A stretch of 64,000 nt of DNA from assembly GCF_029023725.1 (NCBI RefSeq), contig NZ_CP119075.1, positions 801,501 to 865,500 of the forward strand, read 5' to 3'. Under the pieces are notes generated by a model, which saw only the letters and a program-made list of their open reading frames with translations, was not told where the DNA came from and did no database searches. Every line of letters begins with the position of its first letter. Position 1 is the stretch's first letter. Positions 34,582 to 43,799 of the stretch are shown here, piece after piece. The position numbers were made by a program, and so were the translations under genes. The stretch comes from Synoicihabitans lomoniglobus (GTDB lineage Bacteria > Verrucomicrobiota > Verrucomicrobiia > Opitutales > Opitutaceae).

Positions 34582-35751
34582 ATGAATGTATCGCAGTTCC
34601 AATGGAGTGAGTCGACCGGTTGGTCGCCTGTCGCCCCGCCTCACGTTGGTTCGTCCCAGTCGATTTTGATCACGGTGTTTGGAGCACCGAACGTCCTGGC
34701 TCGACCGCAGGTGTTGTCCCAGTTGGTCGAAAAGTATCCGGAGGGGATCATCGTGGGATGTTCGACGGCGGGGGAGATCGTCGATGTGGCGGTGAAGGAT
34801 GATTCCGCGGTCGCCACCGTGATGGCGTTTGAGAAATCACTGGTGGAGGTGGCGCGCACCTCATTGCACGCGGCCAATGAGAGTTTTGATGCCGGCAAGC
34901 TGCTCGCGAATCGCCTGCCGCGAACGATGACAAGTGACGCGGGTGCGGTGATGCCGTTGAAGCACGTTTTCGTGCTTTCCGATGGGCTGGTGGTCAACGG
35001 GACGGCGTTGGTGGCCGGATTGACCAAGGGGTTGCCGACCGACGTATCGGTGACCGGAGGTTTGGCAGGTGATGGGGCGCGGTTTGCCAAGACGGTGGTG
35101 GTTGATGGCGGCGAATTGCATGAGCATGCCGTGGTCGCGGTCGGTCTTTACGGCGAAGCTTTGCAAATCGGTTTCGGATCGTTGGGCGGTTGGGATCCGT
35201 TCGGGCCGGAACGTTTGGTGACGAAGGCCCAGGACAATGTGCTCTATGAGTTCGACGGGCGGTCCGCTCTGGAAGTTTACAAACACTATCTGGGGCGGCA
35301 CGCGGCGGACCTGCCGGCGTCTGCGCTGTTGTTTCCGATGAGTCTGCGGATGCCGTGGGGCGGCGATCCGTTGGTGCGCACGGTGCTGGGAATCGACGAA
35401 ACCAGCCAGAGCATGACTTTCGCCGGCGATGTGCCGGAAGGTGCCTATGCCCGATTAATGAAGGCCAATTTTGATCGGCTGATCGACGGGGCCGCCGATG
35501 CCGCCCGAACCAGCGTGGCGGCCTTGAATGACGGAACGGCGGAGGTGGCGCTTTTGATCAGTTGCGTGGGACGGAAACTTCTCCTGCGGCAACGCATCGA
35601 GGAAGAAGTGGAAGGCGTTCGGGAAGTGCTCGGCCCCCGTCCCACGTTGGCCGGTTTTTACTCTTATGGTGAGATTTCGCCGTTTTCGGCCGGGGCCTCC
35701 TGCGAACTGCACAACCAAACCATGACGATAACGACCTTGCGGGAGGTATGA
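34582..35751 (+). CDS. FIST-domain sensory protein
   Basis: 389 residues, made of FIST_N (about residues 25-220: IIVGCSTAGEIVD, VTGGLAGDGARF) and FIST_C (about 230-375: ALEVYKHYLGRHAADLPA, ALLISCVGRKLLLRQR, LAGFYSYGEISPF). FIST modules are proposed to bind small ligands, perhaps amino acids, and are usually linked to signalling proteins. No signal peptide or membrane segment, so it is cytoplasmic. The start at 34582 removes an open but unrelated arginine-rich upstream stretch. Its stop overlaps the ATG of the next gene, a histidine kinase, so the two are almost certainly partners. Confidence 0.92.
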   Translation: MNVSQFQWSESTGWSPVAPPHVGSSQSILITVFGAPNVLARPQVLSQLVEKYPEGIIVGCSTAGEIVDVAVKDDSAVATVMAFEKSLVEVARTSLHAANESFDAGKLLANRLPRTMTSDAGAVMPLKHVFVLSDGLVVNGTALVAGLTKGLPTDVSVTGGLAGDGARFAKTVVVDGGELHEHAVVAVGLYGEALQIGFGSLGGWDPFGPERLVTKAQDNVLYEFDGRSALEVYKHYLGRHAADLPASALLFPMSLRMPWGGDPLVRTVLGIDETSQSMTFAGDVPEGAYARLMKANFDRLIDGAADAARTSVAALNDGTAEVALLISCVGRKLLLRQRIEEEVEGVREVLGPRPTLAGFYSYGEISPFSAGASCELHNQTMTITTLREV

Positions 35752-37937
35752 GCAACCGACCAACGAGACATTCGCTGTTACGCCGTCAGTTGGGGCGTTG
35801 CTATCCCGATGGGGTGCCGACCGATGCGGACTGGGACGTGTTTGTGGCCACCGTCGATCGGTCCTACGGGGAATTCGATGATGATCGCCGCATGTTGGAA
35901 CGCTCATTGGACCTGAGTTCGGAGGAACTCGTCAGGGCCAACGGTGAGATGCGGGCATTGTTTCAGGCTCTGCCGGATATTCTGGTGCGGGTATCGGGGG
36001 ACGGCACCATTCTGGACGGTCGCGCCGGAGAGTTTTGCGCGATGAACATCGATTCACCCGCGTTGCGTGGGCAAAATCTTGCGTCGGCTCCGTTTCCGTC
36101 CGCCGGCGTTGTGCTCATGAATGCGCTGCTCGCGACTGCGACGGCTCGCGCCGCTCAAACGGTCGAGTTTCAAGTCGGCACTCTCGCCGTCGAAGCGCGC
36201 CTGGTGCCCGCCACCTCGCAGGAAGTCGTGGTGATTTTCCGGGATGTTTCCGTCCGCCGGCGCAGTGAAATTCTGCAGTCCGACCAACAAGAGATTTTGG
36301 AAATGCTGGCGATTGGACGGCAAATGGAGCCGGCGTTGGAGCGGATCGTGCGCATGGTGGTGCGTCAGGGTGGTTGCGCGGGTGGGGCGATTCATCTGCT
36401 CGACGTGGCGACCAATCGCTTGAATCTGGTGACGGCGCCGGACCTGAGTGCGGAGGCGAGAATCGGTTGGGAGCAGGTGGTCGCAAGAGCCAGCGTCGGC
36501 GGAGTTTTTGGCGTAGCCGTGGAAACGCGCCAACCGGCGATTGTTTTCGGTGACGACGCCGAGTCCGGCGACGCCGAATTGTTCGCCTCATTGGGTGGCA
36601 TGCGGCCGGAGATACGGGCGTGTCGGGTCGTGCCTATCATGGCGCAGGACCACCGGGTTCTCGGCACGTTTCTGACCTTCCACCACGACACGGCGACACC
36701 GGGAGAGTGGAACCACCGCACGGTCGAACTCGGGGTGCGTCTGGCCGTGATGGCGATCAATCAACATCACCACGAAGAAGAGATCAGGCAGATGCAAAAA
36801 ATGGAGGCGGTGGGGCAGTTGGCCGGCGGCGTCGCCCATGATTTCAATAACATTTTGACCGTGATTCGGGGGAATCTGGGGCTGCTGCAAATGGGCGGGA
36901 CCGTGGAGGAAGACACGTATTCGTTGAATGAAGCGACCAGCGCGGTGGATCGCGCGGCGTCGTTGACGCGACAGCTGCTGACGTTTGGTCGCCGCAGCCC
37001 GATCAGCCGTCGCTGGGTGGATCTGAACGAGATCGTGGTGCAACTCTCGAAAATGCTTCGTCGCATGATTGGTGAGAACATCACGCTCGAACTCGACTTG
37101 ACCCCGGAGCGCTGTGCCGTGTTGGCCGACGCTGGAATGATGGAGCAGGTGCTGATGAATTTTGCGGTGAATGCGCGAGATGCGATCGACGGCGGCGGGC
37201 ACTTGCGGATCGCGACCGCCGTGAAACAGTCCCGCCCCACCCAAGTCGGCGGGGCTTCGCCCACTCAGGTGATCCTGTCGGTTTCCGACAACGGCTGCGG
37301 AATTCCGAAGGAAGTGATCGACCACATCTATGAACCATTTTTTACCACCAAGCCCGTGGGGCAGGGCACCGGTCTGGGGTTGGCCACTGTCTTTTCCATC
37401 GTGCGTGAACACGGCGGGACGTTGGAAGTGAACAGTGTCGAGGGCGAAGGCACGACGTTCGTGGTGAAACTCGACCGCCTGAATGAAAGTGATTCAGCAG
37501 CGGAGGCCGAAAATCAGCGATGGGACGTGCGAGGCGGGGCGATATCCGGTCTGCTGGCTTCCCCCGCCCGGGTGCTTCTGGTGGAGGACGAATCGTCCGT
37601 GCGAGCTTTGGTGTTTCGGATTTTGAAGAAATTGGGAGCTCAGGTCGTCATGGCTCAAAACGGCAACGAAGCCACGCGGTTGTGGGAGGAGGGCGGGCGG
37701 CGATTTGATTTGCTCGTTACCGACATGATCATGCCGGGAGGAACCACCGGCTTCGATATCGCGAGAAGTTTCCAAGCCGAGCATCCCCGCTTGAAGGTGA
37801 TCATATGCAGTGGCTACTCCACCCAGCTGGCCGAAGCCAGCAACCTTATCTCACCGACCTGGCAGGTGATGGCCAAGCCCTTCGATATCGATGAGCTGAT
37901 GAAGACGCTGCGCATCGCGCTGAGTGCGGAGCGATGA
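35748..37937 (+). CDS. Soluble hybrid histidine kinase (PAS-GAF-HisKA-HATPase-REC)
   Basis: 729 residues and no membrane helix. Order of parts: a helical N-terminus (residues 1-65), a PAS-like domain (~65-170), a GAF domain (~185-345), HisKA with phospho-acceptor His364 in GGVAHDFNNIL, HATPase_c (NFAVNARDAI, DNGCGIPKE, GTGLGLATV) and a C-terminal receiver with Asp659 (LLVTDMIMPGG). The AHDFNN H-box is the subtype that often relays phosphate to an attached receiver without an output domain. Its ATG overlaps the stop of the FIST gene (ATGA), so FIST probably supplies the ligand sensing. No DNA-binding response regulator lies nearby. Confidence 0.93.
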   Translation: MSNRPTRHSLLRRQLGRCYPDGVPTDADWDVFVATVDRSYGEFDDDRRMLERSLDLSSEELVRANGEMRALFQALPDILVRVSGDGTILDGRAGEFCAMNIDSPALRGQNLASAPFPSAGVVLMNALLATATARAAQTVEFQVGTLAVEARLVPATSQEVVVIFRDVSVRRRSEILQSDQQEILEMLAIGRQMEPALERIVRMVVRQGGCAGGAIHLLDVATNRLNLVTAPDLSAEARIGWEQVVARASVGGVFGVAVETRQPAIVFGDDAESGDAELFASLGGMRPEIRACRVVPIMAQDHRVLGTFLTFHHDTATPGEWNHRTVELGVRLAVMAINQHHHEEEIRQMQKMEAVGQLAGGVAHDFNNILTVIRGNLGLLQMGGTVEEDTYSLNEATSAVDRAASLTRQLLTFGRRSPISRRWVDLNEIVVQLSKMLRRMIGENITLELDLTPERCAVLADAGMMEQVLMNFAVNARDAIDGGGHLRIATAVKQSRPTQVGGASPTQVILSVSDNGCGIPKEVIDHIYEPFFTTKPVGQGTGLGLATVFSIVREHGGTLEVNSVEGEGTTFVVKLDRLNESDSAAEAENQRWDVRGGAISGLLASPARVLLVEDESSVRALVFRILKKLGAQVVMAQNGNEATRLWEEGGRRFDLLVTDMIMPGGTTGFDIARSFQAEHPRLKVIICSGYSTQLAEASNLISPTWQVMAKPFDIDELMKTLRIALSAER

Positions 37938-37952
37938 CGCGTGGAGGGCCGC

Positions 37953-37977
37953 TCGCCGAGGCGAACGGAGCCCGTTC
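37953..37977. repeat. Paired small palindromes between convergent genes
   Basis: TCGCC-GA-GGCGA (37953-37964) overlaps GAACGG-AGC-CCGTTC (37963-37977). There is no T-run for a classical terminator. The element lies between the kinase stop and the trxB stop and could be a REP-like unit or a bidirectional RNA end. Confidence 0.4.
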
Positions 37978-37987
37978 CCCGCGAGAC

Positions 37988-38932
37988 TTATTCGTGCTCC
38001 GCCAGCCAGCGTTCGGCTTCGATCGCGGCCGCGCAACCCATCCCCGCAGCCGTGATGGCCTGGCGGTAAACGTGGTCGGCGCAGTCACCGGCAACGTAGA
38101 CACCCGGGACATTGGTCTGCACCTGTGAACCCGCGGCGGGTTTGAAATAGCCACCCTCATCGGTGTCGAGCGCGGGGCTGAACGGCCCGGTGTTCGGCAC
38201 GTGGCCGATGGCGACAAAGAGGCCCTTGATGGGCAGGGTGCTTTCTTCGCCCGAAACGGTGTTCTTGATGCGCAGGCCGCTGACGGAGCCTTCCTCGACG
38301 CCTTCGACGGAGACCGGCACGCTGTTCCAGACCATCTCGATCTTTTCGTGCGAAGTCGCGCGGTCGGCCATGATCTTGGAGGCGCGCAGCTCATCGCGAC
38401 GATGCACGAGGTAAACCTTGCTGCAAAAACGGGTAAGAAAGAGCGCCTCTTCGGCCGCGCTGTCACCGCCGCCGATGACGGCGACATCCATCTTGCGGTA
38501 GAAGGCACCATCGCAGGTGGCGCAGGTCGTCACGCCCTTGCCGCCGTATAATTCCTTTTCGCCGGGCACACCGGTCAAGCGCGGGGACGCGCCCGTGGCG
38601 ATGATGACGGTGTGGGCGAGGATCTCCTTGCCCGCGCAAACGAGCTTGCGGGGAGAGACGGTGAAGTCGACCGAGTCGACCAGGGATTGTTGGAAGCGGG
38701 CACCGAACTTGGAGGCCTGTTTGCGCAAGTTGTCCATGAGCATGAAGCCGTCGATCCCTTCGGGGAAACCGGGGAAATTTTCGACCTCCGAGGTAGTCGT
38801 GAGCTGACCGCCGGGTTGGGTGCCTTCGAGGACCAGAGGGTTGAGGTTGGCGCGGCCGGTGTAGATGGCGGCGGTGAGGCCGGCGCAGCCGGTGCCAACA
38901 ATGACGACGTTTTCGACGGAAGGATTGCTCAT
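37988..38932 (-). CDS. trxB: Thioredoxin reductase
   Basis: 314-residue FAD/NADPH enzyme that keeps thioredoxin reduced. The FAD-binding start is [19 protein letters not shown], the redox-active disulfide is Cys137-Cys140 ([11 protein letters not shown]), the NADPH site is [16 protein letters not shown], and the FAD C-terminal block is [27 protein letters not shown]. Length and motifs are canonical for the low-molecular-weight enzyme. Transcribed alone and convergent with the kinase gene. The start is set by the FAD motif near the N-terminus. Confidence 0.97.
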   Translation of the reverse strand: MSNPSVENVVIVGTGCAGLTAAIYTGRANLNPLVLEGTQPGGQLTTTSEVENFPGFPEGIDGFMLMDNLRKQASKFGARFQQSLVDSVDFTVSPRKLVCAGKEILAHTVIIATGASPRLTGVPGEKELYGGKGVTTCATCDGAFYRKMDVAVIGGGDSAAEEALFLTRFCSKVYLVHRRDELRASKIMADRATSHEKIEMVWNSVPVSVEGVEEGSVSGLRIKNTVSGEESTLPIKGLFVAIGHVPNTGPFSPALDTDEGGYFKPAAGSQVQTNVPGVYVAGDCADHVYRQAITAAGMGCAAAIEAERWLAEHE

Positions 38933-39004
38933 GGGTAAAGCATACCCAGAGCGTCAAATGAGGGACGCGACAAGTGTGATCGTGATTTCGGCGGCCCGGC
39001 AGGG

Positions 39005-39970
39005 TTAAAAATACCAGACGACGACGGCCTTGAGGAAGCCGTTGCCCAAGACGGGCAGAGCCACGGCGTGATCCAACCCCGCGGATTTGGCCGAGACGAA
39101 CGGAGGTGAAACCACCATGTCGAGTTTGTCGGCAATTTGGGGGGCGCCGGAACGCCAGACCTCGCCAATCAGGCCCTCGCCCCGCCGTAATTGCACCGTG
39201 CTCATTTGCTCGAAATGACGGACATCCGATTCGTCGGCGGCATCCTTCAGGTGCAGAACTTGGAGGCTCTCGTCGGGTTCCCAAATCTCGTAGCGCTGCG
39301 CAATCGGCAACTCGCCCACCGAGAGCAGACACAATACGAATGATTCGCGGGTGGAGGCGGAGCAGGGCAATCCCAACGCGGTGGTGATCCCGGCGCGAGT
39401 GGCGTCGAGCGCCCGCGAGAACGGTCCGGAGTCATCCATGTTGTCGAGAATCACCGGCATGTAGCGGTCCCAGACCATACCGGGCAATCCGCTGCCTTTG
39501 CGGAACGTGGTGTGGCGGGAGATGAATTCGAATTCCTTCAGGTTGCCGTAGTAACCGGAGTCCAACTTGAGCCCCAGTTGGTCGGTGGGATCGCGCCCCC
39601 ACACTTCGATGGCACCTACGTTGCCCTCGTCCTCACCACAGAAAAACACGAGCACACCGGTCAAAAACTCGCCCGCGAACACCGGATACGCGATGCCGCA
39701 GGTCAGCCCCGCCGCATGAGCCGCCGCCGTCCGTTTGAAGTTTTCCGTGGTAAACTCCGACAGGATCACCGGCCGGCGCTGCGCCCACGCAGCACCGGGC
39801 AGCCCCTCGCCGTGGTTGAAGCGTTCGTGACGACTGATTCGGCGAAACTCATTCAGGTCGCCGTAGATGCCGCCGGAGAACTCCAGAAACTGACCGCTGC
39901 GGTCGGGGATCCAAACCTCCGTGACCTTGATAAAGGTGCGCGTGGTGGGAGGGATGGTCGGCATGCTCAT
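39005..39970 (-). CDS. Protein of three tandem GAF-like domains
   Basis: 321 residues made of three copies of one ~105-residue module, beginning near residues 18, 122 and 228. Each opens with a strand E[VI]W.[PR]D, has a middle F..[IM]S......G.GL.G..W....P.I, and ends with a hydrophobic strand of the LTGVLVFF type. This is the arrangement of GAF domains that bind small ligands or sense redox state. No kinase, cyclase or DNA-binding domain is attached, so it may be a stand-alone sensor acting through a partner. ATG at 39970 is preferred; a GTG at 39988 and an ATG at 39964 are alternatives. Confidence 0.82.
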   Translation of the reverse strand: MSMPTIPPTTRTFIKVTEVWIPDRSGQFLEFSGGIYGDLNEFRRISRHERFNHGEGLPGAAWAQRRPVILSEFTTENFKRTAAAHAAGLTCGIAYPVFAGEFLTGVLVFFCGEDEGNVGAIEVWGRDPTDQLGLKLDSGYYGNLKEFEFISRHTTFRKGSGLPGMVWDRYMPVILDNMDDSGPFSRALDATRAGITTALGLPCSASTRESFVLCLLSVGELPIAQRYEIWEPDESLQVLHLKDAADESDVRHFEQMSTVQLRRGEGLIGEVWRSGAPQIADKLDMVVSPPFVSAKSAGLDHAVALPVLGNGFLKAVVVWYF

Positions 39971-40083
39971 GGCTTGAAGATGGAGCACACCGTGTGCCCC
40001 GGCCCCATCGCATGTCGGTCATGTTTTGACTCAAAATGATGAGCTGATTTTCTGACGCGTCGCCTCGACGCGGGATCGCCGGA

Positions 40084-41256
40084 TCAGGAAAGGGGCAGGC
40101 TGGTTTCGATCAATTGCGCCCAATAAGAACTGCCGTGCGGTATGGCCTCGTCATTAAAATCGTAAGCCGGATGGTGGAGCATGGCCGAATCGCCGTTGCC
40201 GACGAGGATGTAGGCGCCGGGGCGCTCTTCGAGCATGTAGGCGAAATCCTCGCCGCCCATGATGGCGGCTGCCGCCGGATCGACCTGGGCTGCGCTGGCG
40301 ACGGTTTGCGCGACCGAAACGGCGAAATCAGTTTCGGCGGCATCGTTGACCATGACCGGGTAGCCGGGGATGTCGGTGACCTTGGCGACCGCGCCAAATG
40401 TCGCGGCAGTGTGGGTGGCGATTTCCTGGAGGCGCCGGCGGGCGAATTCCCGCGACTCGGCGTCCATGCTGCGCACCGTGCCTTTGAGTTGCACGCTCGC
40501 CGGGATGACGTTGAAGGCGTCACCGCTGGTATGGAAGCTCGTCACGGAAACCACGAGTGGACTCATCGGATCGACGCCGCGCGACACGATCGACTGCAGC
40601 GCGAGCGTGAGGTGGGAAGCAACCACGGTGGGATCGACGGTCTCGTGGGGTTTGGCCGCGTGCCCACCCCGACCTTCGATATCGATGATGAATTGATCGG
40701 TCGACGCGAAGAACGGACCGGGCCGAATCCCGAACGCGCCGATCGGCATGTCGGGCATGTTGTGCATCCCGTAAACCTTCTCGATGCCGAACATCGTCAT
40801 GAGCCCATCCTCGCACATTTCCCGCCCGCCGCCGCCGCCCTCTTCGGCGGGTTGAAAAATCACCACGGCGGTGCCGTCGAAGTTGCGCGTCTCCGCCAGA
40901 TATTTGGCGGCCCCCAGCAACATGGCGGTGTGGCCGTCGTGACCGCAGGCGTGCATGAGGCCCTCGTTTTGCGAAGCGTAAGGCAGGTCGGTGGACTCGA
41001 CGATCGGTAGCGCATCCATATCGGCGCGCAGGCCGATGACCCGACCGCTGGTGGTTTGCCGACCGTGAATCACGCCGACCACACCGGTGCGACCGAGGCC
41101 GGTTTTGATCTCGTCGCAGCCGAACGCTTTGAGTTTTTCCGCCACGAACGCGGAAGTGCGGTGCGTCTCGAACAGCAATTCCGGATGCTGGTGCAACTCG
41201 CGGCGCCAGGCGGTGATTTCAGGATGAAGTTCGTGGATGCGGGAAATGATGGGCAT
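40084..41256 (-). CDS. M20-family amidohydrolase (N-acyl-amino-acid deacylase type)
   Basis: 390-residue metallo-hydrolase of the M20D group, which includes hippurate and N-acyl-amino-acid amidohydrolases. Metal-binding and catalytic blocks are HACGHDGHTAM, FQPAEEGGGGG with the catalytic Glu pair, MHNMPDMPIG, the dimerisation domain with GRGGHAAKPHETVDP, and MGGEDFAYMLEE near the end. No signal peptide, so cytoplasmic. Its 5' third (about 440 bases) has a close but interrupted copy 4.9 kb away at 45726-46182 in the same orientation. Two palindromes lie immediately upstream and an AraC-type regulator diverges from it. Confidence 0.94.
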   Translation of the reverse strand: MPIISRIHELHPEITAWRRELHQHPELLFETHRTSAFVAEKLKAFGCDEIKTGLGRTGVVGVIHGRQTTSGRVIGLRADMDALPIVESTDLPYASQNEGLMHACGHDGHTAMLLGAAKYLAETRNFDGTAVVIFQPAEEGGGGGREMCEDGLMTMFGIEKVYGMHNMPDMPIGAFGIRPGPFFASTDQFIIDIEGRGGHAAKPHETVDPTVVASHLTLALQSIVSRGVDPMSPLVVSVTSFHTSGDAFNVIPASVQLKGTVRSMDAESREFARRRLQEIATHTAATFGAVAKVTDIPGYPVMVNDAAETDFAVSVAQTVASAAQVDPAAAAIMGGEDFAYMLEERPGAYILVGNGDSAMLHHPAYDFNDEAIPHGSSYWAQLIETSLPLS

Positions 41257-41281
41257 AAGAATAATCAGCGAACGGGCGGAT

Positions 41282-41300
41282 ATGCTTCATCGTGAAGCAT
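41282..41300. promoter_or_regulatory. Perfect palindrome upstream of the M20 gene
   Basis: ATGCTTCA-TCG-TGAAGCAT, an 8-3-8 inverted repeat 26 bases before the M20 start and between divergent genes. It could be an operator or a leader hairpin. Confidence 0.5.
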
Positions 41301-41310
41301 GGGCGAAATT

Positions 41311-41324
41311 GATGAAAATTCATC
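41311..41324. promoter_or_regulatory. Second palindrome upstream of the M20 gene
   Basis: GATGAA-AA-TTCATC, a perfect 6-2-6 inverted repeat, 10 bases beyond the first palindrome and sharing its TTCATC core. The pairing of two related sites suggests regulator binding. Confidence 0.5.
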
Positions 41325-41450
41325 GCGTCGCTGGAGGAGAAAATCACGAGCTCGGATGGGACGGATGACAATGGCAATCCATGGCGAATTCCTCATGAGA
41401 CGTGATGCGGAGAGCTTGTTTATGGGTCTCAAGTTTGCTGGCGTGAACGG

Positions 41451-42422
41451 GTGACGGTGAAACGCAAGAATACCTCGACGACAGATCATGGCGGCGAGGG
41501 GACGTCGGAACTCGCCGCGTTTTTGGGTCGTGGGTTGGTGACCGTCCTGGGTGGATTGGGACCGGTGCACGTGTGGGGACCATGGACCGGTCGACGACCG
41601 ACGGATGGGCGGGAAGGGAAGCGTTTCGACCCCGTGCTTTACGATGAGGATCACGCTCACTCGCATGCGGAGCTTTGCCTCATGTTGGAAGGGCGGTGTC
41701 GGTTTAGTTTCGACCACCAGGCGTGCGCGTTGGCGACGGGCGACCTCGTGATCTGTCCGGCTGAAACCGCCCACGCCGAGGCTTATTTGAAATCGAGCGT
41801 GGGGTATCGATTGATGTGGCTGAGTTTGAGCCCGCGGGATCCGCGGCTGCATGTGACGCGTTACTCCCACGCGGATGGGTTTGTGATCGAGCACGTGATG
41901 GACCTCGCGTTGTTGCCGGCGGAAGTCGGGCAACGTTTGCAGCTGTTGCGACGGCTGGCGGCGGCACCTCAACCACCGGATGTCGACCGGCTGCGGGAAG
42001 CGTTGCTGACGATTGCGCTGACCCTGTATCGCCGACTCCTGGAAGAAGGTGACGCCCGACTCGATACCCGCGCGCGCCTGGTGGAGCAGGCGATTGACTT
42101 TGTGCGCGAAGCGGAGGGCGGACCGCTGTCGCTGGCCGAAGTAGCGCGGGCGGTGCAGGTCTCGCCGAACTACCTTACGGTATTGTTCCGCACCGTCACA
42201 GGCACGCCGCTCGGACGTTTCATCATGGCCGAGCGCATGGCGCGAGCGCAGCAGGCGTTGCGACGCCCGGGGGCGAGCGTGAAGGCGGTGGCCGCGGACC
42301 TCGGTTTTTCGGACCCGTTCAGTTTCAGCCATGCGTTCAAGCGCGCGACCGGTTGCGCACCGCGCGTCTGGATGTTGCGCCGTGAAACTCCGCCAAGTGT
42401 AACTTCGAACATGGTTTCGTAG
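41451..42422 (+). CDS. AraC-family transcriptional regulator
   Basis: 323 residues. The N-terminal half is a cupin-type ligand domain: HAHSHAELCLMLEGRCRFSF, then GDLVICPAETAHAE. The C-terminal half holds two helix-turn-helix motifs, SLAEVARAVQVSPNYLTVLF and SVKAVAADLGFSDPFSFSHA, followed by FKRATGCAPRVW. The start is taken at the GTG at 41451; a GTG two codons later is equally possible. It diverges from the M20 gene and precedes the aminotransferase by 45 bases, so it may control both directions. The inducer is unknown. Confidence 0.94.
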   Translation: MTVKRKNTSTTDHGGEGTSELAAFLGRGLVTVLGGLGPVHVWGPWTGRRPTDGREGKRFDPVLYDEDHAHSHAELCLMLEGRCRFSFDHQACALATGDLVICPAETAHAEAYLKSSVGYRLMWLSLSPRDPRLHVTRYSHADGFVIEHVMDLALLPAEVGQRLQLLRRLAAAPQPPDVDRLREALLTIALTLYRRLLEEGDARLDTRARLVEQAIDFVREAEGGPLSLAEVARAVQVSPNYLTVLFRTVTGTPLGRFIMAERMARAQQALRRPGASVKAVAADLGFSDPFSFSHAFKRATGCAPRVWMLRRETPPSVTSNMVS

Positions 42423-42467
42423 GGTCGGCCATTCCCCGTGGCAGGAGCGGTGTGATAGGCTGGTGGC

Positions 42468-43799
42468 ATGGCTTCTTCCCCGACTCCGACTTCGGTCGCA
42501 TCCTCGCTGGCTCTGCTGGGCGGCACGCCCGTGGGTGAGGTGACCTACTCCAAGTTTCCGATTTTCAATGATCGTGCGATTGCGCGAGTGGAGCAGGTCT
42601 TGCGCGAAGGCAAAGCGGTGGGATTGGGTCGCTTTCATTCGCCGGAAATTGCCGAAGCAGAGGAAACGATCTCGCGTTACCACGGGGGGCGGGAAGTGCT
42701 CGCCTGCAGCTCCGGCCACGCGGCTTTGCAAGGAGCTCTCGCCGGCCTCGAAATCTGCGCGGGCGATGAAGTGATCACGACGCCCTACACCTGGGGGGCG
42801 TCGACCTCCTGCATTCTCCATCAAAATGCGGTGCCGATATTCGTCGATGTGCTCCGCGACACCGGACTCATCGATCCGGACAAAATCGAGGCCGCGATCA
42901 CACCGCGCACCAAGGCGATTCTCGCGGTGCATCTTTATGGGCAACCGGCCAACCTGCGGCGCTTGCGCGAGATCGCCGACCGGCACGACCTGAAATTGAT
43001 CGAGGACGGCAGTCAGGCGCATGGGGCCGAGATTGATGGGATGCGCGTGGGAGAGGTGGGCGATGCCGCGGGGTTCTCCTGCATGGGCGGCAAGGTGCTG
43101 CCGACGACGGAAGCCGGGTATTTGGTCACGCCGGATAAGTCGGTTTTTTGGAAGGCGTCAATGATCGGCCAACACATGGGCCGTTCGCCCGAAGCCGATT
43201 TTCCCGATGACCTGCGACCGTGGGTCGACTCGCTCGTTTATACCTATCGGGTGACCCCGCTCAACGCGGTGTTGCTCACCGAACAATTCGGTAATCTCGG
43301 CGGTTGGATTGCGGAGCGGCGGCGGCACGCGGCACGATTGCGGGAACGCATCGCCGGAGCTCGATTCGTGCGTTTGCCCAACTATGAAACGGGAGTGAAG
43401 CCGGTTTACCACCTGTGCTCGATGACGTTTGACGCCGACGCGGCCGGAGTGACGCGGGATACCTTTGTGGCCGCGCTGAAAGCGGAAGGGCTCCTGGCGT
43501 TTGGCTACGTGCCGTCCCCGATCCCGGATTGGCCGCGCTTGCATTGGCAGGATTATCGCGGGCCGCGTGTGGCGTGGGCTTCCACGCTGGAGGCAGCGGG
43601 CGTCGATTATCGGAACATGGATTTGCCGAATTGTCGGTGGCGCGTGGCGCACGCGATTGAAACGCGTTTTGACTTCGTGGACCCGCAGGATGATAGCGTC
43701 GATCGCATGGCGGAAATTATCCTTAAAGTGGAGTCGCAGATCGAGGCATTGCGGGAGCACGAACATCGGCACGGTTCCGCGGACTCCGCCCGGCGATGA
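42468..43799 (+). CDS. DegT/DnrJ/EryC1/StrS-family PLP aminotransferase
   Basis: 443-residue fold-type I PLP enzyme. It shows ACSSGHAALQGALAGLEI (cofactor phosphate binding), ITTPYTWGASTSCILHQNAVP, LIEDGSQAHGA with the Asp that contacts the PLP nitrogen, and a Lys in SCMGGKVLPTTEAGYLV in place of the common SFxxxKxxxxGEGG. The surrounding loop is therefore atypical but the Schiff-base Lys is present. Family members transaminate keto sugars and scyllo-inosose-type compounds. The ATG at 42468 follows the AraC gene; the stop overlaps the next start by 4 bases. Confidence 0.91.
   Translation: MASSPTPTSVASSLALLGGTPVGEVTYSKFPIFNDRAIARVEQVLREGKAVGLGRFHSPEIAEAEETISRYHGGREVLACSSGHAALQGALAGLEICAGDEVITTPYTWGASTSCILHQNAVPIFVDVLRDTGLIDPDKIEAAITPRTKAILAVHLYGQPANLRRLREIADRHDLKLIEDGSQAHGAEIDGMRVGEVGDAAGFSCMGGKVLPTTEAGYLVTPDKSVFWKASMIGQHMGRSPEADFPDDLRPWVDSLVYTYRVTPLNAVLLTEQFGNLGGWIAERRRHAARLRERIAGARFVRLPNYETGVKPVYHLCSMTFDADAAGVTRDTFVAALKAEGLLAFGYVPSPIPDWPRLHWQDYRGPRVAWASTLEAAGVDYRNMDLPNCRWRVAHAIETRFDFVDPQDDSVDRMAEIILKVESQIEALREHEHRHGSADSARR

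Noticed and set aside
41265..43022. 585-codon minus-strand open frame opposite the AraC and DegT genes
   Set aside because: Both plus-strand genes are well supported by motifs; the antisense product is Arg/His/Gln-rich with no homology signal.
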